Below are positions 36,501 through 48,462 of a DNA stretch of 64,000 nucleotides, one piece after another (position 1 is the stretch's first letter; every line of letters begins with the position of its first letter). The translations under genes and the position numbers were made by a program. Under the pieces are notes generated by a model. That model was not told the origin of the DNA and did no database searches. It saw only the letters and a list, made by a program, of their open reading frames with translations. The stretch is from Saccharopolyspora gloriosae (GTDB lineage Bacteria > Actinomycetota > Actinomycetes > Mycobacteriales > Pseudonocardiaceae): the NCBI RefSeq assembly GCF_014203325.1, contig NZ_JACHIV010000001.1, positions 4,527,501 through 4,591,500 on the forward strand, given 5' to 3'.

Positions 36501-39500
36501 CCGGTTCGTCGGCGAACACCACGGCGCGGTGCTCGAACCCGGATCGCCCGGTGGCCAACGAGAACCCGACGTCGGCCGGGTCGGCGTCCGGGAGCACGCC
36601 GAGGTGCTCCACGAGCCGCGCGGCCTGCTCGCGCAGGGCGGGTTCGGTGCGGGCCGAGAGCACCCACGGCACCACGTCGTGCGCGGGCCGCTCGGCGGGT
36701 TCCTGCTCGGGTTCCGGCTGTTCGAGGATGACGTGGGCGTTGGTGCCGCTGATGCCGAACGAGGACACCCCGGCGCGGCGCGGGCGGTCGAGCTCCGGCC
36801 AGTCCCGCTGCTCGGTGAGCAGCTCCACGGCGCCGTCCTCCCAGTCCACGTGGGACGAGGGGGCGTCGGCGTGCAGCGTCGGCGGCAGCGCGCCGTGCCG
36901 GATCGCCTGCACCATCTTGATCACGCCGGCGACGCCCGCGGCGGCCTGCGAGTGGCCGAGGTTGGACTTGATCGAGCCGAGCCACAGCGGCTCGTCGCGA
37001 TCCTGGCCGTAGGTCGCCAGCAACGCCTGCGCCTCGATCGGATCACCCAAAGTCGTGCCCGTGCCGTGCGCTTCGACCACGTCAACGTCCTGAGTGGACA
37101 GACCACCGCTCGCCAACGCCTGCCGGATCACCCGCTGCTGCGACGGACCGTTCGGCGCCGTCAACCCGTTCGACGCACCGTCCTGATTCACCGCACTCCC
37201 GCGCAGCACCGCCAGCACCCGGTGGCCGTGGCGGCGCGCGTCGGACATGCGCTCCAGCACCACCATGCCCACGCCCTCCGACCAGCCGACGCCGTCGGCG
37301 GAATCGGAGAACGACCGGCAGCGCCCGTCCTCGGACAGGCCGCGCTGCCGGGAGAACTCGACGAACGTGCTCGGCGTCGACATCACCGTCACACCGCCCG
37401 CCAGCGCCAGCGAGCACTCACCGGAGCGCAGCGCCTGCGCGGCGAGGTGCATGCCGACCAGCGAGGACGAGCAGGCGGTGTCCACGGTGACCGCCGGGCC
37501 CTCGAAGCCGAACGTGTAGGACACCCGGCCGGAGGCGACGCTGCCCGCGCTGCCGCTGCCCTGGTAGCCCTCGAACTCGGTGCCCGCCAGCAGCGAGCCG
37601 TAGTCGTTGTACATCACCCCGGCGAACACGCCCGTCGGGCTGCCGCGCAACGCGGCCGGGTCGATCCCGGCGCGCTCCACGGCTTCCCAGGAGACCTCCA
37701 GCAGCAACCGCTGCTGCGAGTCGGTGGCCAGGGCCTCGCGCGGGCTCATGCCGAAGAACGCCGGGTCGAACTCCGCCGCCTCGTGCAGGAAACCGCCGCG
37801 ACGGGTGTAGGAGGTGCCGTGGTGGTCGGGGTCCGGGTGGTACAGCTCGTCGAGGTCCCAGCCGCGGTCGGCGGGGAAGTCGGTGATCGCGTCGGCGCCC
37901 TCGGACACCAGCCGCCACAGGTCCTCCGGCGAGGACACCCCGCCCGGATAGCGGCAGGCCATGCCCACGATGACCACCGGGTCGTCGACCACCGGCGGCA
38001 GGACCTCGGCGGGCGTGGCCTGCGGCACGGCGCCGAACAGCTCCTCGGCGACGAACGCGGCCAGCGCCTCGGCGTTCGGGTGGTCGAACACGGCGGTCGC
38101 GGGCAGCCGCAGACCGGTCTCCGCGTTGATCTTGTTGCGGAGTTCGACGGCGGTCAGCGAGTCGAACCCGAGCTCCTGGAACGCGCGGTGCGGCTCCACC
38201 GTGCTCGCGCCCGCGTGGCCCAGCACCGCCGCGACCTGGGTGCGCACCAGGTCGAGCAGCGCCGTCGCGCGCTCCGCCTCCGGCAGGCCCGCGAGCCGAT
38301 CGCCCAGCGCGCGGGACACCCCGGTCCCGGCGCCGGCGCGGCGGGTGCGGGTGCGGATGAGGCCGCGCAGCACGCTGGGCACCTCGCCCTGCGCGCGCAG
38401 CGCGGGCAGGTCCAGCCGCGCCGGGACCACCACGGCCTCGTCGGCACCGGTGGCCAGGTCGAACAGGCCGAGCCCCTGCTCCACCGGCAGCGGCGGCAGA
38501 CCGGAACGGGTCATCCGCTCCCGGTCGGCGGCGGTGAGACCGCCCGTCATGCCGCCGGTGTCCGCCCACGGACCCCAGGCCAGCGACACCGCGGGCAGGC
38601 CCGCCGCGCGCCGGTGCTGGGCGAGCCCGTCGAGGAAGGCGTTCGCGGCGGCGTAGTTGCCCTGCGCGGGCGAGCCGAAGGTGCCCGCCAGCGAGGAGAA
38701 CAGCACGAACCGGGACAGCTCCCCGGCGAATTCGTGCAGGTTCCAGGCCGCGTCGACCTTCGGCCGCAGCACCGCCGCCAGCCGTTGCGGGGTGAGCGCG
38801 TCGACGACGCCGTCGTCGAGCACGCCTGCCGTGTGCACCACCGCGCCCACGTCGTGGCGCGACAGCAGGTCCGCCACGGCGTCGCGGTCGGCGACGTCGC
38901 AGGCCGCGACCTGCACTTCGGCGTCCATCGCGGTCAGCTCCGCGACCAGCGGCACGACGCCCTCGGATTCGCCGCCGCTCCTGCTGACCAGCAGCAGCCT
39001 GCGCACGCCGTGTTCGCGCACCAGGTGCCGCGCCACGGCGGTGCCCAATCCCCCGGTGCCGCCGGTGACGAGCACCAGCTCCTCCGGGTTCCAAGCGACC
39101 GCGGCGGGTTCGGGCAGGCGCGCGAGCCGGGCCGCGGCGAGCACGCCGCCGCGCATCCGCAGCTGCGGTTCCGCGCTCGCCACGGCCTGGGCGAGCAGTT
39201 CCGCGTCCGGTGCGGGCGAGTCGAGGTCGAGCAGCCCGAACCGGCCGGGGTGCTCGCGCTCGGCGGTGCGCACCAGGCCCCACACCGCTGCCGCGGCCAG
39301 GTCGCCGCCGGTGGTGGCGTCGCGGGTGACGAACACGAGCCGGGAGGTGCGCCCGGACGCGAGGTGTTCCTGCACGGTGGCGAGCACGTCACCGGTCGCG
39401 GCGTGCGCGGCGTGCGGTCCGGTTCCCGCCGGGCGCACGGGGACGAGCACGACGTCGTCGCCCTCGGGGATCTCCGCCGCGCGCAGGGCTTCGACGAGGC

Positions 39501-42500
39501 CGAGGCCGTCCTGGCCGCGCACGGAGGCGGTGCCGCCGCCCTCGGTCGCGCGGACCGGCGCCCACTCCAGGCGGAACAGCGAATCCCGTTGCGCGGGAAG
39601 GGTTTCGGCGGCGTCGCCGGGCGCGCGCAAGGTCAGCGCGGCGACCGAGGCGACCGGGGCACCGGTGGTGTCGGCGATGACCAGCGACACCACGTCGGTG
39701 TCGGTCGGCGTGATCCGCACCCGCAGCGCGGTCGCTCCCGCCGCGTGCAGCGACACGCCGTCCCAGGTGAACGGCAGGCCGCGCCGGCGGCCGGGGAGCT
39801 GGGAGACGGCGTGCAGCGCGGCGTCGGCCAGCGCGGGGTGCAGGCCGTAGTCGGCGGCGTCGGGCAACGCGTGCTCCGGCAGTTCCACCTCGGCGAACAC
39901 CTCGTCGCCGGAGCGCCACACCGCGGTGAGGCCGCGGAACGAGGCGCCGTAGTCGAACCCGGCGTCGGCGAGCGCGTCGTAGCAGCCGTCCAGGTCCACC
40001 TGCCGCGCCCCGGCGGGCGGCCACTCCGCGAGACCGGTCGACTCGGCGCCGCCGGTGGTGAGGGTGCCAGCGGCGTGCCGCGTCCAGGCGTGCTCCGGGT
40101 CGCCCTCGGGACGGGCGTAGACCTCCGCGACGCGGCGACCGGCCTGCTCGGCACCGAGCCGCACCTGCAGTTGCAGCGCGCCGGTGGCGGGCAGTTCCAG
40201 CGGGCGGCCGATGGTCAGGTCGTCGACCCGGTCGCAGCCCACCTCGTCGCCCGCGCGGGTGACCAGTTCCAGGAACGCGGTGCCGGGCAGCAGCACCGCG
40301 CCGTGCACGGTGTGCTCCGCGAGCCACGGCGGCGCGGTGCGGGAAAGCCTGCCGGTGAACAGGGTTTCGCCGGATTCGGCGACCTCCACCGCCCCGCCGA
40401 GCAGCGGGTGCGCGGCGGGCCGGACACCGATGGCGACGGCGTCGCCGGACGCGGTGACGGGGCCGGGCCAGAAGCGCTCGTGCTGGAAGGCGTAGGTGGG
40501 CAGCTGAACGCGGCGGGCGCCGGGGAACACCGCCGCCCAGTCGAGCGGGACGCCCCGGGTGTGCAGGTGGGCGAGCGCGGCGACGGCGGTCGGCTCCTCG
40601 TCGCGGTCCTCGCGCAGCAGCGCCACGGCCGACGCGTCCTCGGCGGACTCCGCGACGAGCGCGGTGAGCACCGAATCCGGCCCCAGTTCCAGGAACGTCC
40701 GGTCGCCGAGGTCGCTCATGGCGCGGACGCCGTCGGCGAACCGCACGCAGGCCCGGACGTGGCGCACCCAGTACTCCGGGGTGGCGATCTCGGGCCCGGC
40801 GACGGCGCCGGTGACGTTGGAGACGACGGGGATCGCTGGCTCGGCGAAGTCCAGCTCGGCCAGTTCGGCGGCGAACTCGGCGAGCACCGGGTCCACCAGC
40901 GGCGAGTGGAACGCGTGCGACACGCGCAGTTCGGTGGTCTTGCGGCCGTCGTCGGCGAACCGGCGCGCGAGCGCTTCGACGGCGTCGCGCGCACCGGAGA
41001 GCACCACCGAGCCGGGCGCGTTGATGGCGGCGACGGCGACGTCGTCGCCGAGCAGCGGGAGGACTTCGTCCTCGGTGGCGCGCACCGCGATCATCGCGCC
41101 ACCGGCGGGCAGCGCCTGCATGAGCCGGGCGCGGGCGCCCACGAGCGTCGCCGCGTCGGTGAGCCCGAGCACTCCCGCGACGTGCGCGGCGGCGACCTCG
41201 CCGATGGAGTGCCCGGCGAGGTGGTCCGGGCGCACGCCCCAGGACTCGACCAGCCGGTACAGCGCGACCTCGACCGCGAACAGCGCGGGCTGCGCGTAGC
41301 CGGTCCGCTCCAGCAGGTCCGCGTCCTCGCCCCACATCACCTCGCGCAACGGGCGGTCCAGGTGCCGGTCGAGCTCGTCGCAGGCGGCGTCGAGCGCGGC
41401 GGCGAACACGGGGAACCGGGCGTGCAGCTCCCGGCCCATGCCGAGGCGCTGCGAGCCCTGCCCGGAGAACAGCACGCCGAGCCTGCCGTCGGCCACGGAG
41501 CCTTCGACCACGCTCGGGTCCGGCTCGCCGGTGGTGAGCGCGGCGAGCCCGCCCAGCAGCGCGTCCCGTTCCGCGGCGACGAGCACGGCGCGGTGTTCGA
41601 AGGCGGCGCGGGTGGTGGCCAGCGAGTAGCCGATGTCGTCGGTGGCGGTCGGTTCGGCCTGCACCCGCCCGAGCAGCCGGGCGGCCTGCGTGCGCAGCGC
41701 CTGCGGGCTGCGCCCGGACAGCACCCACGGCAGCACACCGGTGCCGGTTTCCCGTTCTCGGGCCGGGATTTCCGGTTCGGGAGCCTGTTCGAGGATGACG
41801 TGGGCGTTGGTGCCGCTGATGCCGAACGAGGACACCCCGGCGCGGCGCGGGCGGTCGAGCTCCGGCCAGTCCCGCTGCTCGGCGAGCAGTTCGACCGCTC
41901 CCGCCTCCCAGTCGACGTGGGTGGACGGGGTCTCGGCGTGCAGGCTGCGGGCGAGCGAGCCGTGCCGCATCGCCAGCACCATCTTGATGACGCCCGCGAC
42001 ACCGGCGGCGGCCTGCGTGTGGCCGATGTTCGACTTCACCGAGCCGAGCCACAGCGGCTCGTCGCGATCCTGGCCGTAGGTCGCCAGCAACGCCTGCGCC
42101 TCGATCGGATCACCCAAAGTCGTGCCCGTGCCGTGCGCCTCGACCACGTCAACGTCCTGAGTGGACAGACCACCGCTCGCCAACGCCTGCCGGATCACCC
42201 GCTGCTGCGACGGACCGTTCGGCGCCGTCAACCCGTTCGACGCACCGTCCTGATTCACCGCACTCCCGCGCAACACCGCCAGCACGTCGTGCCCGTTGCG
42301 CAGCGCATCGGACCGCCGCTCCAGCACCAGCATCCCGACGCCCTCGGACCAGCCCACGCCGTCGGCGTCGTCCGAGAACGCCTTGGAACGGCCGTCGAGG
42401 GCCAGCCCGCGCTGCCGGGAGAAGTCCACGAAGGTGCTCGGCGTCGACATCACGGTCACACCGCCCGCCAGCGCCAGCGAGCACTCACCGGAACGCAGCG

Positions 42501-45500
42501 CCTGCGCCGCCCAGTGCATCGCCACCAGCGACGACGAGCACGCCGTGTCCACCGTGACCGCCGGGCCCTCGAAACCGAACGTGTAGGACACCCGACCCGA
42601 GGCGACGCTCGGGGCGCTGCCGTTGCCGCGGTAGCCCTCGAACTCCGCACCCGGCAGCAAGGTGCCGTAGTCGTTGTACATCACCCCGGCGAACACACCC
42701 GTCGGGCTGCCCTGCAACCCGTGCGGGTCCAGCCCGGCGCGCTCCAGCGCCTCCCACGACACCTCCAGTAGCAACCGCTGCTGCGAGTCCGTGGCCAGCG
42801 CCTCGCGCGGGCTCATCCCGAAGAACGCCGGGTCGAACTCGCCCGCCTCGTGCAGGAAACCGCCGTGGCGCACGTGGGTGCGGCCGGGCGTCTCCGGGTC
42901 CGGGTCGTAGATCCGCTCCAGGTCCCAGCCGCGGTCGGCGGGGAACTCGGAGATGCCGTCGCCGCCCTCGGCGACCAGCCGCCACAGGTCCTCCGGCGAG
43001 GACACCCCGCCCGGATAGCGGCAGGCCATCCCGACGATCACGATCGGGTCGTCGTCGGCGGCGGCGACCGGCGCCACCACCGGTGCGGCGGCCTCCTGCC
43101 CGCCGAACAGCTCCTCGTGCAGGTACTCGGCGAGCGCGGTCGGCGTCGGGTGGTCGAACACCAGGGTCGCGGGCAGCCGCAGGCCGGTGTCCGCGTTGAG
43201 GCCGTTGCGCAGCTCCACGGCGGTCAGCGAATCGAAGCCGAGGTCCTGGAACTGGCGGGTCGCCGGGACCGAGGACGCGCCGGAATGCCCCAGCACCACG
43301 GCGATCCGGCCGCGCACCAGCTCCAGCAGCGCCTCGCGTCGCTCCACATCGGACAGACCACCGAGCCGGGCGGCCAGCCCGTCGGAGGCCGCCGAGCGGG
43401 CCGCGCCGCGGCGCACCGGCGTCCGGATCAGGCCGCGCAGCAGCGGCGCGACCTCGCCCTGCGCGCGCAGCCCGGCCAGGTCCAGGCGCACCGTCAGCGG
43501 AGCCGGATCGGCGCCGGAGACGGCCGCGTCGAACAGCGCGAGCCCCTCCTCCAGTTCCAGCGGCGGCATCCCGGAGCGGGCGACGCGCTGCACGTCGACC
43601 TCGGACAGCGCTCCGGTCATGCCCACGTCGCGGGTCCACGGGCCCCACGCCAGCGAGGTCGCGGGCAACCCCGCCGCGTGGCGGTGCCGGGCCAGGCCGT
43701 CGAGGAAGGCGTTGCCCGCCGCGTAGTTGCCCTGCCCGGCGCTGCCGAACGCGGCGGCCACCGAGGAGAACAGCACGAACGCGGTCAGGTCGTGCTCGCG
43801 GGTCAGTTCGTGCAGGTGCCAGGCGGCGTCGACCTTGGGCCGCAGCACCGCCGCGAGCCGGTCCGGGGTGAGCGCGCCGACGATCCCGTCGTCGACGACG
43901 CCCGCCGTGTGCACCACGGCCCGCAGCGGATGCGCCGCCGGGATCGCGGCGACGGCCTCCGCCAGCGCGTCCCGGTCGGCGGTGTCGCAGGCCGACACCA
44001 CGACGTCGGAGCCCAGTTCGCGCAGCCGCGCGGCGAGCTCCGGCGCCCCGTCGGCGTCGAGCCCGCGGCGGCTCAGCAGCAGCAGGTGCCGCACTCCGCG
44101 ATCGCGCACCAGGTGTTCGGCCAGCGCGCCGCCCAGCCCGCCGGTGCCGCCGGTGATGAGCACCGTGCCTTCGGCGTCCCAGGTGGCCGACTCCGCCGGG
44201 GCCTGCGCGCGGGCCAGGCGCGCCGCGAGGACCTCGTCGCCGCGCACGAGCACGTCCGGCTCGTCCGCGACCGCCGCCGCGGCGAGCGCTTCCGGGCTCG
44301 CGTCGGCGGCGCGGTGGATCAGGCCGAACCGGCCGGGGTTCTCCGTCCCGGCGACCCGCACCAGCCCGTGCACCGCGGCGGCGGCGGGGTCGGCGTCGGC
44401 CTCGCCGGTGACGAACACCAGCTTCGAGTCCGCGAAGCGCTCCTGGCCGAGCCAGTCCTGGATCAGCGCGAGCACCCCGGCCGTGACCTCGTGCGCGGAC
44501 CGCACGACGTCGGCGTCGCCGCGCACCGGAACCAGCACCCGCTCCGGCACCGGGTCGACGTTGGACAGCCCCGTGAGCTCGCGGATCTCCATCCCGGCGG
44601 CGCCGAACGCGTCGGCGGAACCGAGCACCGCGAGCCGCTCCGGGAGCGCGCCGGTGCGGATCGGGGTGCGGTCGAGGCGGAACAGCGAGTCGCGAGCGGC
44701 GGCACCGGAACCGACCCGGTCGGCCGGGACCTCCCGCGCCAGCAACGACTCGAACGTGGCCACCGGCGCGCCCTGGGCGTCGGCGAGGACCATCGACATG
44801 GCGTCCTCGCCCGCGCGGGCCAGGTGGGCGCGCACGGTCGACGCGCCGGAGGCGTGCAGCGCACCGCCTTCCCAGGCGAACGGCAACCCGCCGCGGCTGA
44901 TCGGGCCGAGGTCGGCGAACGCCGCCGCGTGCTGCACCGCGTCCAGCAGCGCCGGGTGCAGGCCGTAGGGCGCGGCGTCGACGTTCTCGGGCAGCGCGAC
45001 CTCGGCGAACACCTCCTGCTCGCGCCGCCACACCCGGCGCAGCCCGCGGAACGAGGGGCCGTAGTCGAAACCGAGCCCGGCCAGCCGCTCGTAGACGCCC
45101 TCGACGTCCACCGGTTCGGCGCCCGGCGGCGGCCACGCGGTCAGCCCGGTGCCCGCGCCCGCGCCGGTGCCGAGCACGCCGGTCGCGTGCAGGGTCCACG
45201 GGGACAGCTCGTCGGCCCGGGAGAAGACCTCCATCGAGCGGCGGCCGTCCGCGTCCGCCGCGGCGACCCGCACCTGCGTGCCGATCGCGCCGTCGGCGGG
45301 CAGCACCAGCGGCGCGGCCAGCGTCAGCTCCTCCACGCGGTCGCAGTCCGCCTCGTCGGCGGCGCGGATCGCGAGTTCCATGAAAGCCGTGCCGGGCAGC
45401 AGGATCCGGCCGCCGACGACGTGCTCGGCCAGCCACGGCCGGGTCGCCGCGGACAGCTCCGAGCCGAACACGAGCTCATCACCACCGGCAAGCTCCACGC

Positions 45501-48228
45501 CGGAGCCGAGCAGCGGGTGGGTTCCCGGACCCGCGGCGGGCGCGTCACCACCGCGGGTCCGGGACGTCGAAGGCCAGAACCGGCGGTCCTGGAACGGGTA
45601 GGTCGGCAGGTCCGCGCGCCGCGCCCCGGTGCCCTCCAGCACCGCGGCCCAGTCCACCGCGACCCCGGCCACGTGCAGCGCGGCCAGCGCGGAGAGGGCG
45701 GCGAGCTCGTCGCCCTTCGCCCCGCGCAGCACCGGAACCGCCACCACGTCGGGCAGGTTCTCCCGCGTCATCGCCGAGAGCACGCCGTCCGGGCCGAGCT
45801 CCAGGAAGGCGCGCACGCCGCGGGCGTGCAGCGCGGTCACCGCGTCGGCGAAGCGCACCGGTTCGCGCACGTGGCGCACCCAGTACTCGGCGGAGCCGAA
45901 GTCGGTGCCCGTCCCGGTGGGCACGCTCGCGGTGGGCACGACCGGGATGCGCGGCTCGCCGAAGGTCAGCTCCGCCACCACCGAGCGGAACTCGGCGAGC
46001 ATCGGCTCCATCAGCGGCGAGTGGAACGCGTGGCTCACCACGAGCCGCTTCGCCTTGCGGCCGAGGCCTTCCCAGCGGTCGGCGATGTCTGCGAGGAGGT
46101 CGGCGTCGCCGGAGAGCACCACCGAGGACGGGCCGTTGATCGCCGCGATGCCGACGCGGTCGCCGACGAGTTCGGCGGCTTCCTGCTCGGTGGCCTGCAC
46201 CGCGAGCATCGCGCCCCCGGCGGGCAGCGCCTGCATCAGGCGACCGCGGGCCGCGACCAGCTTCGCCGCGTCCGGCAGCGACAGGACACCGGAGACGTGC
46301 GCGGCGGCGATCTCGCCGATGGAGTGGCCCGCGAGGTGGTCGGGGCGCATCCCCCAGCTCTCCACGAGCCGGTACAGCGCGACCTCGACGGCGAACAGGG
46401 CCGGCTGCGCGAATTCGGTGCGGGCCAGCGCTTCCTCGTCGTCGCCCCACATCACCTCGCGCAGCGGGCGAGGAAGGTGCGGGTCGAGCTCCGCGCACGC
46501 CGCGTCCAGCGCCGCGGCGAACGCGGCGAAGCGGCCGTGCAGCGAGCGGCCCATCCGCAACCGCTGGGACCCCTGCCCGGAGAACACGAACGCCGTCGGG
46601 CACTCCTCGGGGGCGAGCCCGCTCGCGAGTTCGGTGAGGCCGTCGGATCCGGCCAGCAGCACCGAGCGGTGCTCGAACGTCGACCGCGACTCGGCGAGGG
46701 TCAGCGCGACGTCGGTGAGCGGCGTGGCGGGGTTCTCGGCGAGGTGGACGCCGAGCCGGTCCACCTGCGCGGCGAGCGCTTCGGGGCCGCGCGCGGACAC
46801 CGGCAGCGCCACGAACTCGGGCAGCACGCGGGTTTCGCGCGGCTGCTCCACGACGGCCGGGGCCTGCTCGACGATCACGTGCGCGTTGGTGCCGCTGATG
46901 CCGAACGACGAGATCCCGGCGCGGCGCGGGCGGTCGCGCTCCGGCCAGTCGCGCTGCTCGGCGAGCAGCTCGACCGATCCGGCGCTCCAGTCCACGTTGG
47001 ACGACGGGGCGTCCACGTGCAGGCTGCGCGGCAGCACGCCGTGCCGCATCGCCAGCACCATCTTGATCACACCGGCGATCCCGGCGGCGGCCTGCGTGTG
47101 GCCGATGTTCGACTTGATCGACCCGAGCCACAGCGGCGTCTCGCGGTCCTGGCCGTAGGTCGCCAGCAGGGCCTGCGCCTCGATCGGGTCACCGAGCGTG
47201 GTGCCCGTGCCGTGCGCCTCCACTACGTCCACATCGGACGGTTCGAGGTGCGCGTTGCCGAGCGCGGCGCGGATGACGCGCTGCTGCGACGGCCCGTTCG
47301 GCGCCGTCAGCCCGTTCGACGCGCCGTCCTGGTTGATCGCCGACCCGCGCACCACCGCCAGCACCGGGTGCCCGTTGCGCTGCGCGTCGGACAACCGCTC
47401 CAGCAGCAGAACACCTGAGCCCTCGCCCCAGCCGGTGCCGTCGGCGGCGTCCGCGAACGGCTTGCAGCGGCCGTCGGCGGCCAGGCCGTGCTGCGCGGTG
47501 AACGACACGAACGGACCCGGCGTGGCCATCACCGAAGCACCGCCGGTCAGCGCCAGCGAGCACTCCCCGCCGCGCAGCGCCTGCACCGCCTGGTGCAGCG
47601 CCACCAGCGAGGACGAGCAGCCGGTGTCCACCGTGATCGCGGGACCTTCGAGGCCGAACAGGTAGGACAGCCGCCCCGACAGCACGCACGCCGCGTGCCC
47701 GGTGTTGGCGTACACCTCCACGTCCTCGTCGCAGCCGTCGAGGACCTTGCCGTAGTCCTGGCCGGTGGTACCCATGAACACGCCGGTCTGCGAGCCGCGC
47801 AGCGAAGCCGGGTCGATGCCCGCCCGCTCCACCGCCTCCCACGCGGTCCGCAGCAGCAGCCGCTGCTGCGGGTCCATCGCGACGGCCTCGCGGGGGGCGA
47901 TGCCGAAGAACTCGGCGTCGAAGTCGGCCATGCCCGCGAGGAACGCGCCCTCCTGCGCCAGGCTGGTCCCCTCGCCCTCGCCGCTGAGCCGGTCCAGGTC
48001 CCAGCCGCGGTCGGTCGGGAACCCGCCGACCGCGTCGCGCCCCTCGACGACCAGGTCCCACAGCCGCTCCGGGGTGTCGACCCCGTCGGGGAACCGGCAG
48101 CCGATCCCGACGACGGCGATCGGCTCCGCCGCCGAGGACACCAGCCGCTGGTTCTGCTCGCGCAGCCGCTCGATCTCCTTCAGCGACGAGCGGAGCGCTT
48201 CGACGTACTCGTTCTTCGAGTCGGCCAT
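27580..48228 (-). CDS. Type I polyketide synthase, four modules (NysC/AmphC-like position)
   Basis: This 6882-residue enzyme extends the polyene chain by four acetate units. ATG at 48228 is chosen: AAGGAG lies 6 bp upstream and the sequence starts with the docking helix [19 protein letters not shown]. The longer frame from 48321 runs into a repeat element. Each of the four modules reads KS-AT-DH-KR-ACP, with malonyl-type AT (HAFH), intact DH HxxxGxxxxP, and LDD-type (B-type) KR. Four conjugated trans double bonds are predicted. There is no ER and no thioesterase. The C-terminus, after ~6800, is a docking domain ending [14 protein letters not shown], so another PKS protein must follow. It takes its substrate from the two-module PKS. 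In nystatin and amphotericin the protein at this position has six modules, so four is a notable difference. Confidence 0.95.
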   Translation of the reverse strand: MADSKNEYVEALRSSLKEIERLREQNQRLVSSAAEPIAVVGIGCRFPDGVDTPERLWDLVVEGRDAVGGFPTDRGWDLDRLSGEGEGTSLAQEGAFLAGMADFDAEFFGIAPREAVAMDPQQRLLLRTAWEAVERAGIDPASLRGSQTGVFMGTTGQDYGKVLDGCDEDVEVYANTGHAACVLSGRLSYLFGLEGPAITVDTGCSSSLVALHQAVQALRGGECSLALTGGASVMATPGPFVSFTAQHGLAADGRCKPFADAADGTGWGEGSGVLLLERLSDAQRNGHPVLAVVRGSAINQDGASNGLTAPNGPSQQRVIRAALGNAHLEPSDVDVVEAHGTGTTLGDPIEAQALLATYGQDRETPLWLGSIKSNIGHTQAAAGIAGVIKMVLAMRHGVLPRSLHVDAPSSNVDWSAGSVELLAEQRDWPERDRPRRAGISSFGISGTNAHVIVEQAPAVVEQPRETRVLPEFVALPVSARGPEALAAQVDRLGVHLAENPATPLTDVALTLAESRSTFEHRSVLLAGSDGLTELASGLAPEECPTAFVFSGQGSQRLRMGRSLHGRFAAFAAALDAACAELDPHLPRPLREVMWGDDEEALARTEFAQPALFAVEVALYRLVESWGMRPDHLAGHSIGEIAAAHVSGVLSLPDAAKLVAARGRLMQALPAGGAMLAVQATEQEAAELVGDRVGIAAINGPSSVVLSGDADLLADIADRWEGLGRKAKRLVVSHAFHSPLMEPMLAEFRSVVAELTFGEPRIPVVPTASVPTGTGTDFGSAEYWVRHVREPVRFADAVTALHARGVRAFLELGPDGVLSAMTRENLPDVVAVPVLRGAKGDELAALSALAALHVAGVAVDWAAVLEGTGARRADLPTYPFQDRRFWPSTSRTRGGDAPAAGPGTHPLLGSGVELAGGDELVFGSELSAATRPWLAEHVVGGRILLPGTAFMELAIRAADEADCDRVEELTLAAPLVLPADGAIGTQVRVAAADADGRRSMEVFSRADELSPWTLHATGVLGTGAGAGTGLTAWPPPGAEPVDVEGVYERLAGLGFDYGPSFRGLRRVWRREQEVFAEVALPENVDAAPYGLHPALLDAVQHAAAFADLGPISRGGLPFAWEGGALHASGASTVRAHLARAGEDAMSMVLADAQGAPVATFESLLAREVPADRVGSGAAARDSLFRLDRTPIRTGALPERLAVLGSADAFGAAGMEIRELTGLSNVDPVPERVLVPVRGDADVVRSAHEVTAGVLALIQDWLGQERFADSKLVFVTGEADADPAAAAVHGLVRVAGTENPGRFGLIHRAADASPEALAAAAVADEPDVLVRGDEVLAARLARAQAPAESATWDAEGTVLITGGTGGLGGALAEHLVRDRGVRHLLLLSRRGLDADGAPELAARLRELGSDVVVSACDTADRDALAEAVAAIPAAHPLRAVVHTAGVVDDGIVGALTPDRLAAVLRPKVDAAWHLHELTREHDLTAFVLFSSVAAAFGSAGQGNYAAGNAFLDGLARHRHAAGLPATSLAWGPWTRDVGMTGALSEVDVQRVARSGMPPLELEEGLALFDAAVSGADPAPLTVRLDLAGLRAQGEVAPLLRGLIRTPVRRGAARSAASDGLAARLGGLSDVERREALLELVRGRIAVVLGHSGASSVPATRQFQDLGFDSLTAVELRNGLNADTGLRLPATLVFDHPTPTALAEYLHEELFGGQEAAAPVVAPVAAADDDPIVIVGMACRYPGGVSSPEDLWRLVAEGGDGISEFPADRGWDLERIYDPDPETPGRTHVRHGGFLHEAGEFDPAFFGMSPREALATDSQQRLLLEVSWEALERAGLDPHGLQGSPTGVFAGVMYNDYGTLLPGAEFEGYRGNGSAPSVASGRVSYTFGFEGPAVTVDTACSSSLVAMHWAAQALRSGECSLALAGGVTVMSTPSTFVDFSRQRGLALDGRSKAFSDDADGVGWSEGVGMLVLERRSDALRNGHDVLAVLRGSAVNQDGASNGLTAPNGPSQQRVIRQALASGGLSTQDVDVVEAHGTGTTLGDPIEAQALLATYGQDRDEPLWLGSVKSNIGHTQAAAGVAGVIKMVLAMRHGSLARSLHAETPSTHVDWEAGAVELLAEQRDWPELDRPRRAGVSSFGISGTNAHVILEQAPEPEIPARERETGTGVLPWVLSGRSPQALRTQAARLLGRVQAEPTATDDIGYSLATTRAAFEHRAVLVAAERDALLGGLAALTTGEPDPSVVEGSVADGRLGVLFSGQGSQRLGMGRELHARFPVFAAALDAACDELDRHLDRPLREVMWGEDADLLERTGYAQPALFAVEVALYRLVESWGVRPDHLAGHSIGEVAAAHVAGVLGLTDAATLVGARARLMQALPAGGAMIAVRATEDEVLPLLGDDVAVAAINAPGSVVLSGARDAVEALARRFADDGRKTTELRVSHAFHSPLVDPVLAEFAAELAELDFAEPAIPVVSNVTGAVAGPEIATPEYWVRHVRACVRFADGVRAMSDLGDRTFLELGPDSVLTALVAESAEDASAVALLREDRDEEPTAVAALAHLHTRGVPLDWAAVFPGARRVQLPTYAFQHERFWPGPVTASGDAVAIGVRPAAHPLLGGAVEVAESGETLFTGRLSRTAPPWLAEHTVHGAVLLPGTAFLELVTRAGDEVGCDRVDDLTIGRPLELPATGALQLQVRLGAEQAGRRVAEVYARPEGDPEHAWTRHAAGTLTTGGAESTGLAEWPPAGARQVDLDGCYDALADAGFDYGASFRGLTAVWRSGDEVFAEVELPEHALPDAADYGLHPALADAALHAVSQLPGRRRGLPFTWDGVSLHAAGATALRVRITPTDTDVVSLVIADTTGAPVASVAALTLRAPGDAAETLPAQRDSLFRLEWAPVRATEGGGTASVRGQDGLGLVEALRAAEIPEGDDVVLVPVRPAGTGPHAAHAATGDVLATVQEHLASGRTSRLVFVTRDATTGGDLAAAAVWGLVRTAEREHPGRFGLLDLDSPAPDAELLAQAVASAEPQLRMRGGVLAAARLARLPEPAAVAWNPEELVLVTGGTGGLGTAVARHLVREHGVRRLLLVSRSGGESEGVVPLVAELTAMDAEVQVAACDVADRDAVADLLSRHDVGAVVHTAGVLDDGVVDALTPQRLAAVLRPKVDAAWNLHEFAGELSRFVLFSSLAGTFGSPAQGNYAAANAFLDGLAQHRRAAGLPAVSLAWGPWADTGGMTGGLTAADRERMTRSGLPPLPVEQGLGLFDLATGADEAVVVPARLDLPALRAQGEVPSVLRGLIRTRTRRAGAGTGVSRALGDRLAGLPEAERATALLDLVRTQVAAVLGHAGASTVEPHRAFQELGFDSLTAVELRNKINAETGLRLPATAVFDHPNAEALAAFVAEELFGAVPQATPAEVLPPVVDDPVVIVGMACRYPGGVSSPEDLWRLVSEGADAITDFPADRGWDLDELYHPDPDHHGTSYTRRGGFLHEAAEFDPAFFGMSPREALATDSQQRLLLEVSWEAVERAGIDPAALRGSPTGVFAGVMYNDYGSLLAGTEFEGYQGSGSAGSVASGRVSYTFGFEGPAVTVDTACSSSLVGMHLAAQALRSGECSLALAGGVTVMSTPSTFVEFSRQRGLSEDGRCRSFSDSADGVGWSEGVGMVVLERMSDARRHGHRVLAVLRGSAVNQDGASNGLTAPNGPSQQRVIRQALASGGLSTQDVDVVEAHGTGTTLGDPIEAQALLATYGQDRDEPLWLGSIKSNLGHSQAAAGVAGVIKMVQAIRHGALPPTLHADAPSSHVDWEDGAVELLTEQRDWPELDRPRRAGVSSFGISGTNAHVILEQPEPEQEPAERPAHDVVPWVLSARTEPALREQAARLVEHLGVLPDADPADVGFSLATGRSGFEHRAVVFADEPAATLEALRSVADGDTGSAAAHGRTGTGGLAFLFAGQGSQRLGMGRDLHERFPAFADALDAALAALDAHLDRPLREVMWGEDADLLNRTEFAQPALFAVEVALYRLVESWGVRPGHLAGHSIGEIAAAHAAGVLSLDDAARLVAARGRLMQALPAGGAMSALRATEAEVAELVDGREDVGIAAVNGPESVVVSGAEEAVAEVERHCAEARRLRVSHAFHSPLMDPMLAEFREVAESLTYGPASIAIVSTVTGEQQREAVREPEYWVDHVRHTVRFADAVRELARLGATTFLDIGPDGSLAALAQNSLDAAAVAVPLARKDRPGDEAALTALARLHVRGVELDWAALLPGARRVDLPTYAFQHRRFWPEPAAGAAGDVRAAGLSAAGHPLLGAAVERADEDGFLFTSRISTRTHPWLAEHAVRGAVIVPGTAFAELALRAGDEAGCDRIEELTLAAPLVLPEQEAVRVQVWVGPAESGRRRVEVYSRPDAEGRDWTRHAAGVLGSGARTAEFDGAAWPPAAPALDLDGTYERLADAGFAYGPLFQGLRAAWRSGDEVFAEVELPAETDVAGFGLHPALLDAGVQAAALLGGLSEGALPFTWQGLSLHATGATALRVRITRTGPDEVSIAATDPAGAPVVSVESLLLRAVSPEQAARAERDSLYRLDWSEAEPAGSPADSVVVLRSEEFAAQLRAAGTPATEVPDLASLDDVPDVVLAPIGGRFDDVAGSVHELATRVLDLVGQWQRDSRLHSSRLVFVTRHAVARDDEDVRDLAAASAWGLIRAAQVESPATFGLIDVDDEPASLPAATEWSAEPRVVRAGVRYAGRLARASAAAEQDVRWTGRVLITGGTGGLGGAVARHLVEVHDVRELLLVSRSGPGAPGAPGLVEDLTALGADVQVVACDVADRAAVAELLSRYEIGSLVHTAGVLDDGVLDDGVLDSLTPERFDAVLRPKVDAAWNLHELCGDVSAFVLFSSLAGTFGAAGQSNYATANAFLDALARHRRAAGLPGSSLAWGPWVESGGMTGTLTDADRRRLARSGMPPLTHEQGLALFDSATTSGPAVLFPVRFDFAVLRGQGQVPELLRGLVRTPASRAVASRAATGGLGQRLAGLDAAKRHELVLELVRGQVAGVLGHTGTAEVDPQVAFQDLGFDSLTAVELRNRLNSETGLRLPATLVFDHPTAEALSAHLLAELVGELPAAVVPQQVVRAADDDPIVIVGMACRYPGGVSSPEDLWRLVSEGGDAITGFPDNRGWDLDALYDPDPDAPGTSTTRRGGFLHDAAEFDPAFFGMSPREALTTDPQQRLLLESTWEAIERAGIDPAALRGSQTGVFAGVMYNDYSDTLIGSEHEGYQGHGSAGSIASGRVSYTFGFEGPAVTVDTACSSSLVAMHWAAQALRSGECSLAVAGGVTVMATPAAFVEFSRQRGIAADGRCKAFSDSADGVGWSEGVGMLVLQRRSDALREGREILAVLRGSAVNQDGASNGLTAPNGPSQQRVIRQALASGGLSTQDVDVVEAHGTGTRLGDPIEAQALLATYGQDREEPLLLGSVKSNLGHTQAAAGVAGVIKMVQAMRHGTVPRTLHSATPSSEVDWSAGAVALLSEPAAWPETGRVRRAAVSSFGISGTNVHTILEQEPEALAPQRETPAAVVPLALSAKTPEALRDQAARLAARIEGGTAPLADVGFSLAAGRTGFDRRAVVLAEDPASAARSLTALASQLPDGALVEGQVARGGLGVLFTGQGAQRAGMGRELHARFPVFAAALDAAFAALDEHLDRPLRELVFAEPDTAEAALLDQTGYAQPALFAVEVALYRLVESWGVRPDHLAGHSIGELTAAHVAGVLTLGDAAKLVAARGRLMQALPAGGAMTSVQAAEDEVAPLLTGKEAELGIAAVNGPEAVVVSGAADAVEQVAAHFRELGRKVTALRVSHAFHSPLMDPMLDEFRAVAREVTYSAPEIPIISTTTGAELAEPDAEHWVAHVRHAVRFADGMRELTGRGVRTFLELGPDGVLSALARDSVPEDAELIPSLRKGRPEESAALTALARLHVRGVRLDWPAVFPGARRVDVPTYPFQRQEFWPATPPVRAGDVSAAGMREAGHPLLGAAVELADTDATLFTSRLSRRTHPWLAEHAVSGAVLVPGTALLELALRAGDETGCDRVDELTLAAPLLLPEHGGVQVQVSAAAPDDTGRRTLTVHSRPDGEDGWQLHATGVLGTGGAPAEVGAWPPADAEPVNVEGCYEHFADLGFDYGPVFQGLRAAWRSGDTTYAEVALPADVDAAAYGLHPALLDSALHAALLTGSDSDGAVPFAWEGVSLHAAGASALRVRLTRTGAETLALAVADATGAPVATVEGLRTRSASPAGTRAIGRDALFRLDRTPAPAGEAGEVPVLVGTDPFGLADLFKQTGAVPEVHADLTSVPDSATTVLCSLDGGENPQDAHALTHHVLGLAQSWATADRDADLVFVTREHGDLAASAAAGLVRTAATEHPGRFGLLELGAGELTADALLRALAVDEPHVSIVDGEPRVPRLARADAAEPVSWDAEGTVLITGGTGGLGGLLARHLAGRGARHLLLAGRRGPDATGAAELVAELGELGAEAHVVACDVADRESLSGLLGRIPAERPLSAVLHAAGVLDDGVLGSLDADRVSAVLRPKVDAAWNLHEATAGLELDAFVLFSSVAGLFGAAGQGNYAAANSYVDALARHRRAHGLPALSLAWGAWNSGGMAGELTEQEAERITRSGMPPLSEELGLALFDAALASDEPVLAPVRLDLPALRARDELAPLLRGLVRTPARRVSAAAGGGDLATRLAEQSGPQRRDTLLEVVRGQAAQVLGHADTGGINADSEFKGLGFDSLTAVEYRNRMGTATGLRLPATLLFDYPTPAELVEHLLGELVPEQDGPAALLAELDRLQRSFEGMEVDAELHDQVTGRLEVLRTKWTALRTGQDAEAEFSFEEATDDDMFDMLDNELGLS
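27822..32870 (-). other. PKS module 6 (fourth module of the protein): KS-AT(mal)-DH-KR-ACP
   Basis: KS Cys is near residue 5292 (DTACSSS). AT has GHSIGE and HAFH near 5839 (malonyl). DH has [10 protein letters not shown] near 6030. KR has GTGGLGG near 6455 with VLDDG and YAAANS. ACP has GFDSL near 6761. All catalytic residues look intact. The C-terminal docking domain follows. Confidence 0.85.
32922..37986 (-). other. PKS module 5 (third module of the protein): KS-AT(mal)-DH-KR-ACP
   Basis: KS Cys is near 3585, AT GHSIGE/HAFH near 4125 (malonyl), [12 protein letters not shown] near 4320, and KR near 4755 with a duplicated [10 protein letters not shown] in the stereo-determining loop (DNA about 33690-33730). 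ACP GFDSL is near 5062. About 230 bp of its KS coding sequence is almost identical to that of the preceding module. Confidence 0.85.
38037..43053 (-). other. PKS module 4 (second module of the protein): KS-AT(mal)-DH-KR-ACP
   Basis: KS Cys is near 1898, AT GHSIGE/HAFH near 2438 (malonyl), [12 protein letters not shown] near 2630, [11 protein letters not shown] near 3055 with VLDDG, and ACP GFDSL near 3358. All active-site motifs are present, so a trans double bond is predicted. Confidence 0.85.
43110..48127 (-). other. PKS module 3 (first module of the protein): KS-AT(mal)-DH-KR-ACP
   Basis: KS has DTGCSSS (Gly in place of the usual Ala before the Cys, near 203), AT GHSIGE/HAFH near 733 (malonyl), [12 protein letters not shown] near 930, KR near 1357 with VVDDG, and ACP GFDSL near 1665. 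It follows directly on the N-terminal docking helix. Confidence 0.85.
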
Positions 48229-48268
48229 TCCGGTCTCCTTAGCGGCCCGTTCGGCATGGGTATGTCCG

Positions 48269-48449
48269 TGTCTTGTCAGCGGCGAAGCCGCTGAGCAGTG
48301 ACCAGCTTGAGCAACCGGCACCGCCGCGGGTTCTCAGCGGCTTCCTCGCGAGGACGGCTTCTTCCCTCGTGGCGGAGCCACTTGGGAAAAAGATCCCGCA
48401 GTGAGGAAGCCGCTGAGGTTCCGCCACCCGCACCGTCACGCAGGCCATG
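48269..48449 (+). repeat. Dispersed ~180-bp hairpin element, copy B
   Basis: It lies between the two- and four-module PKS genes, starting 13 bp beyond the stop of the former. It has the CAGCGGC-GAA-GCCGCTG hairpin, the long stem TCAGCGGCTTCCTCGC / GTGAGGAAGCCGCTGA, and the tip GTGGC-GGAG-CCAC with pairing TTCTTCCC and GGGAAAAAG strands. Confidence 0.85.
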
Positions 48450-48462
48450 TCAAGAGAGCTCC

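Noticed and set aside
27505-42771. A 5088-codon open frame on the plus strand
   Set aside because: It is exactly antisense to the four-module PKS. High-GC codon bias removes stops from the opposite strand; the translation is low-complexity Arg/His/Gln/Val-rich sequence without domains.
48229-48321. A 31-residue N-terminal extension of the four-module PKS
   Set aside because: It lacks a ribosome site and overlaps repeat copy B; AAGGAG in front of 48228 and the docking helix fix the start.
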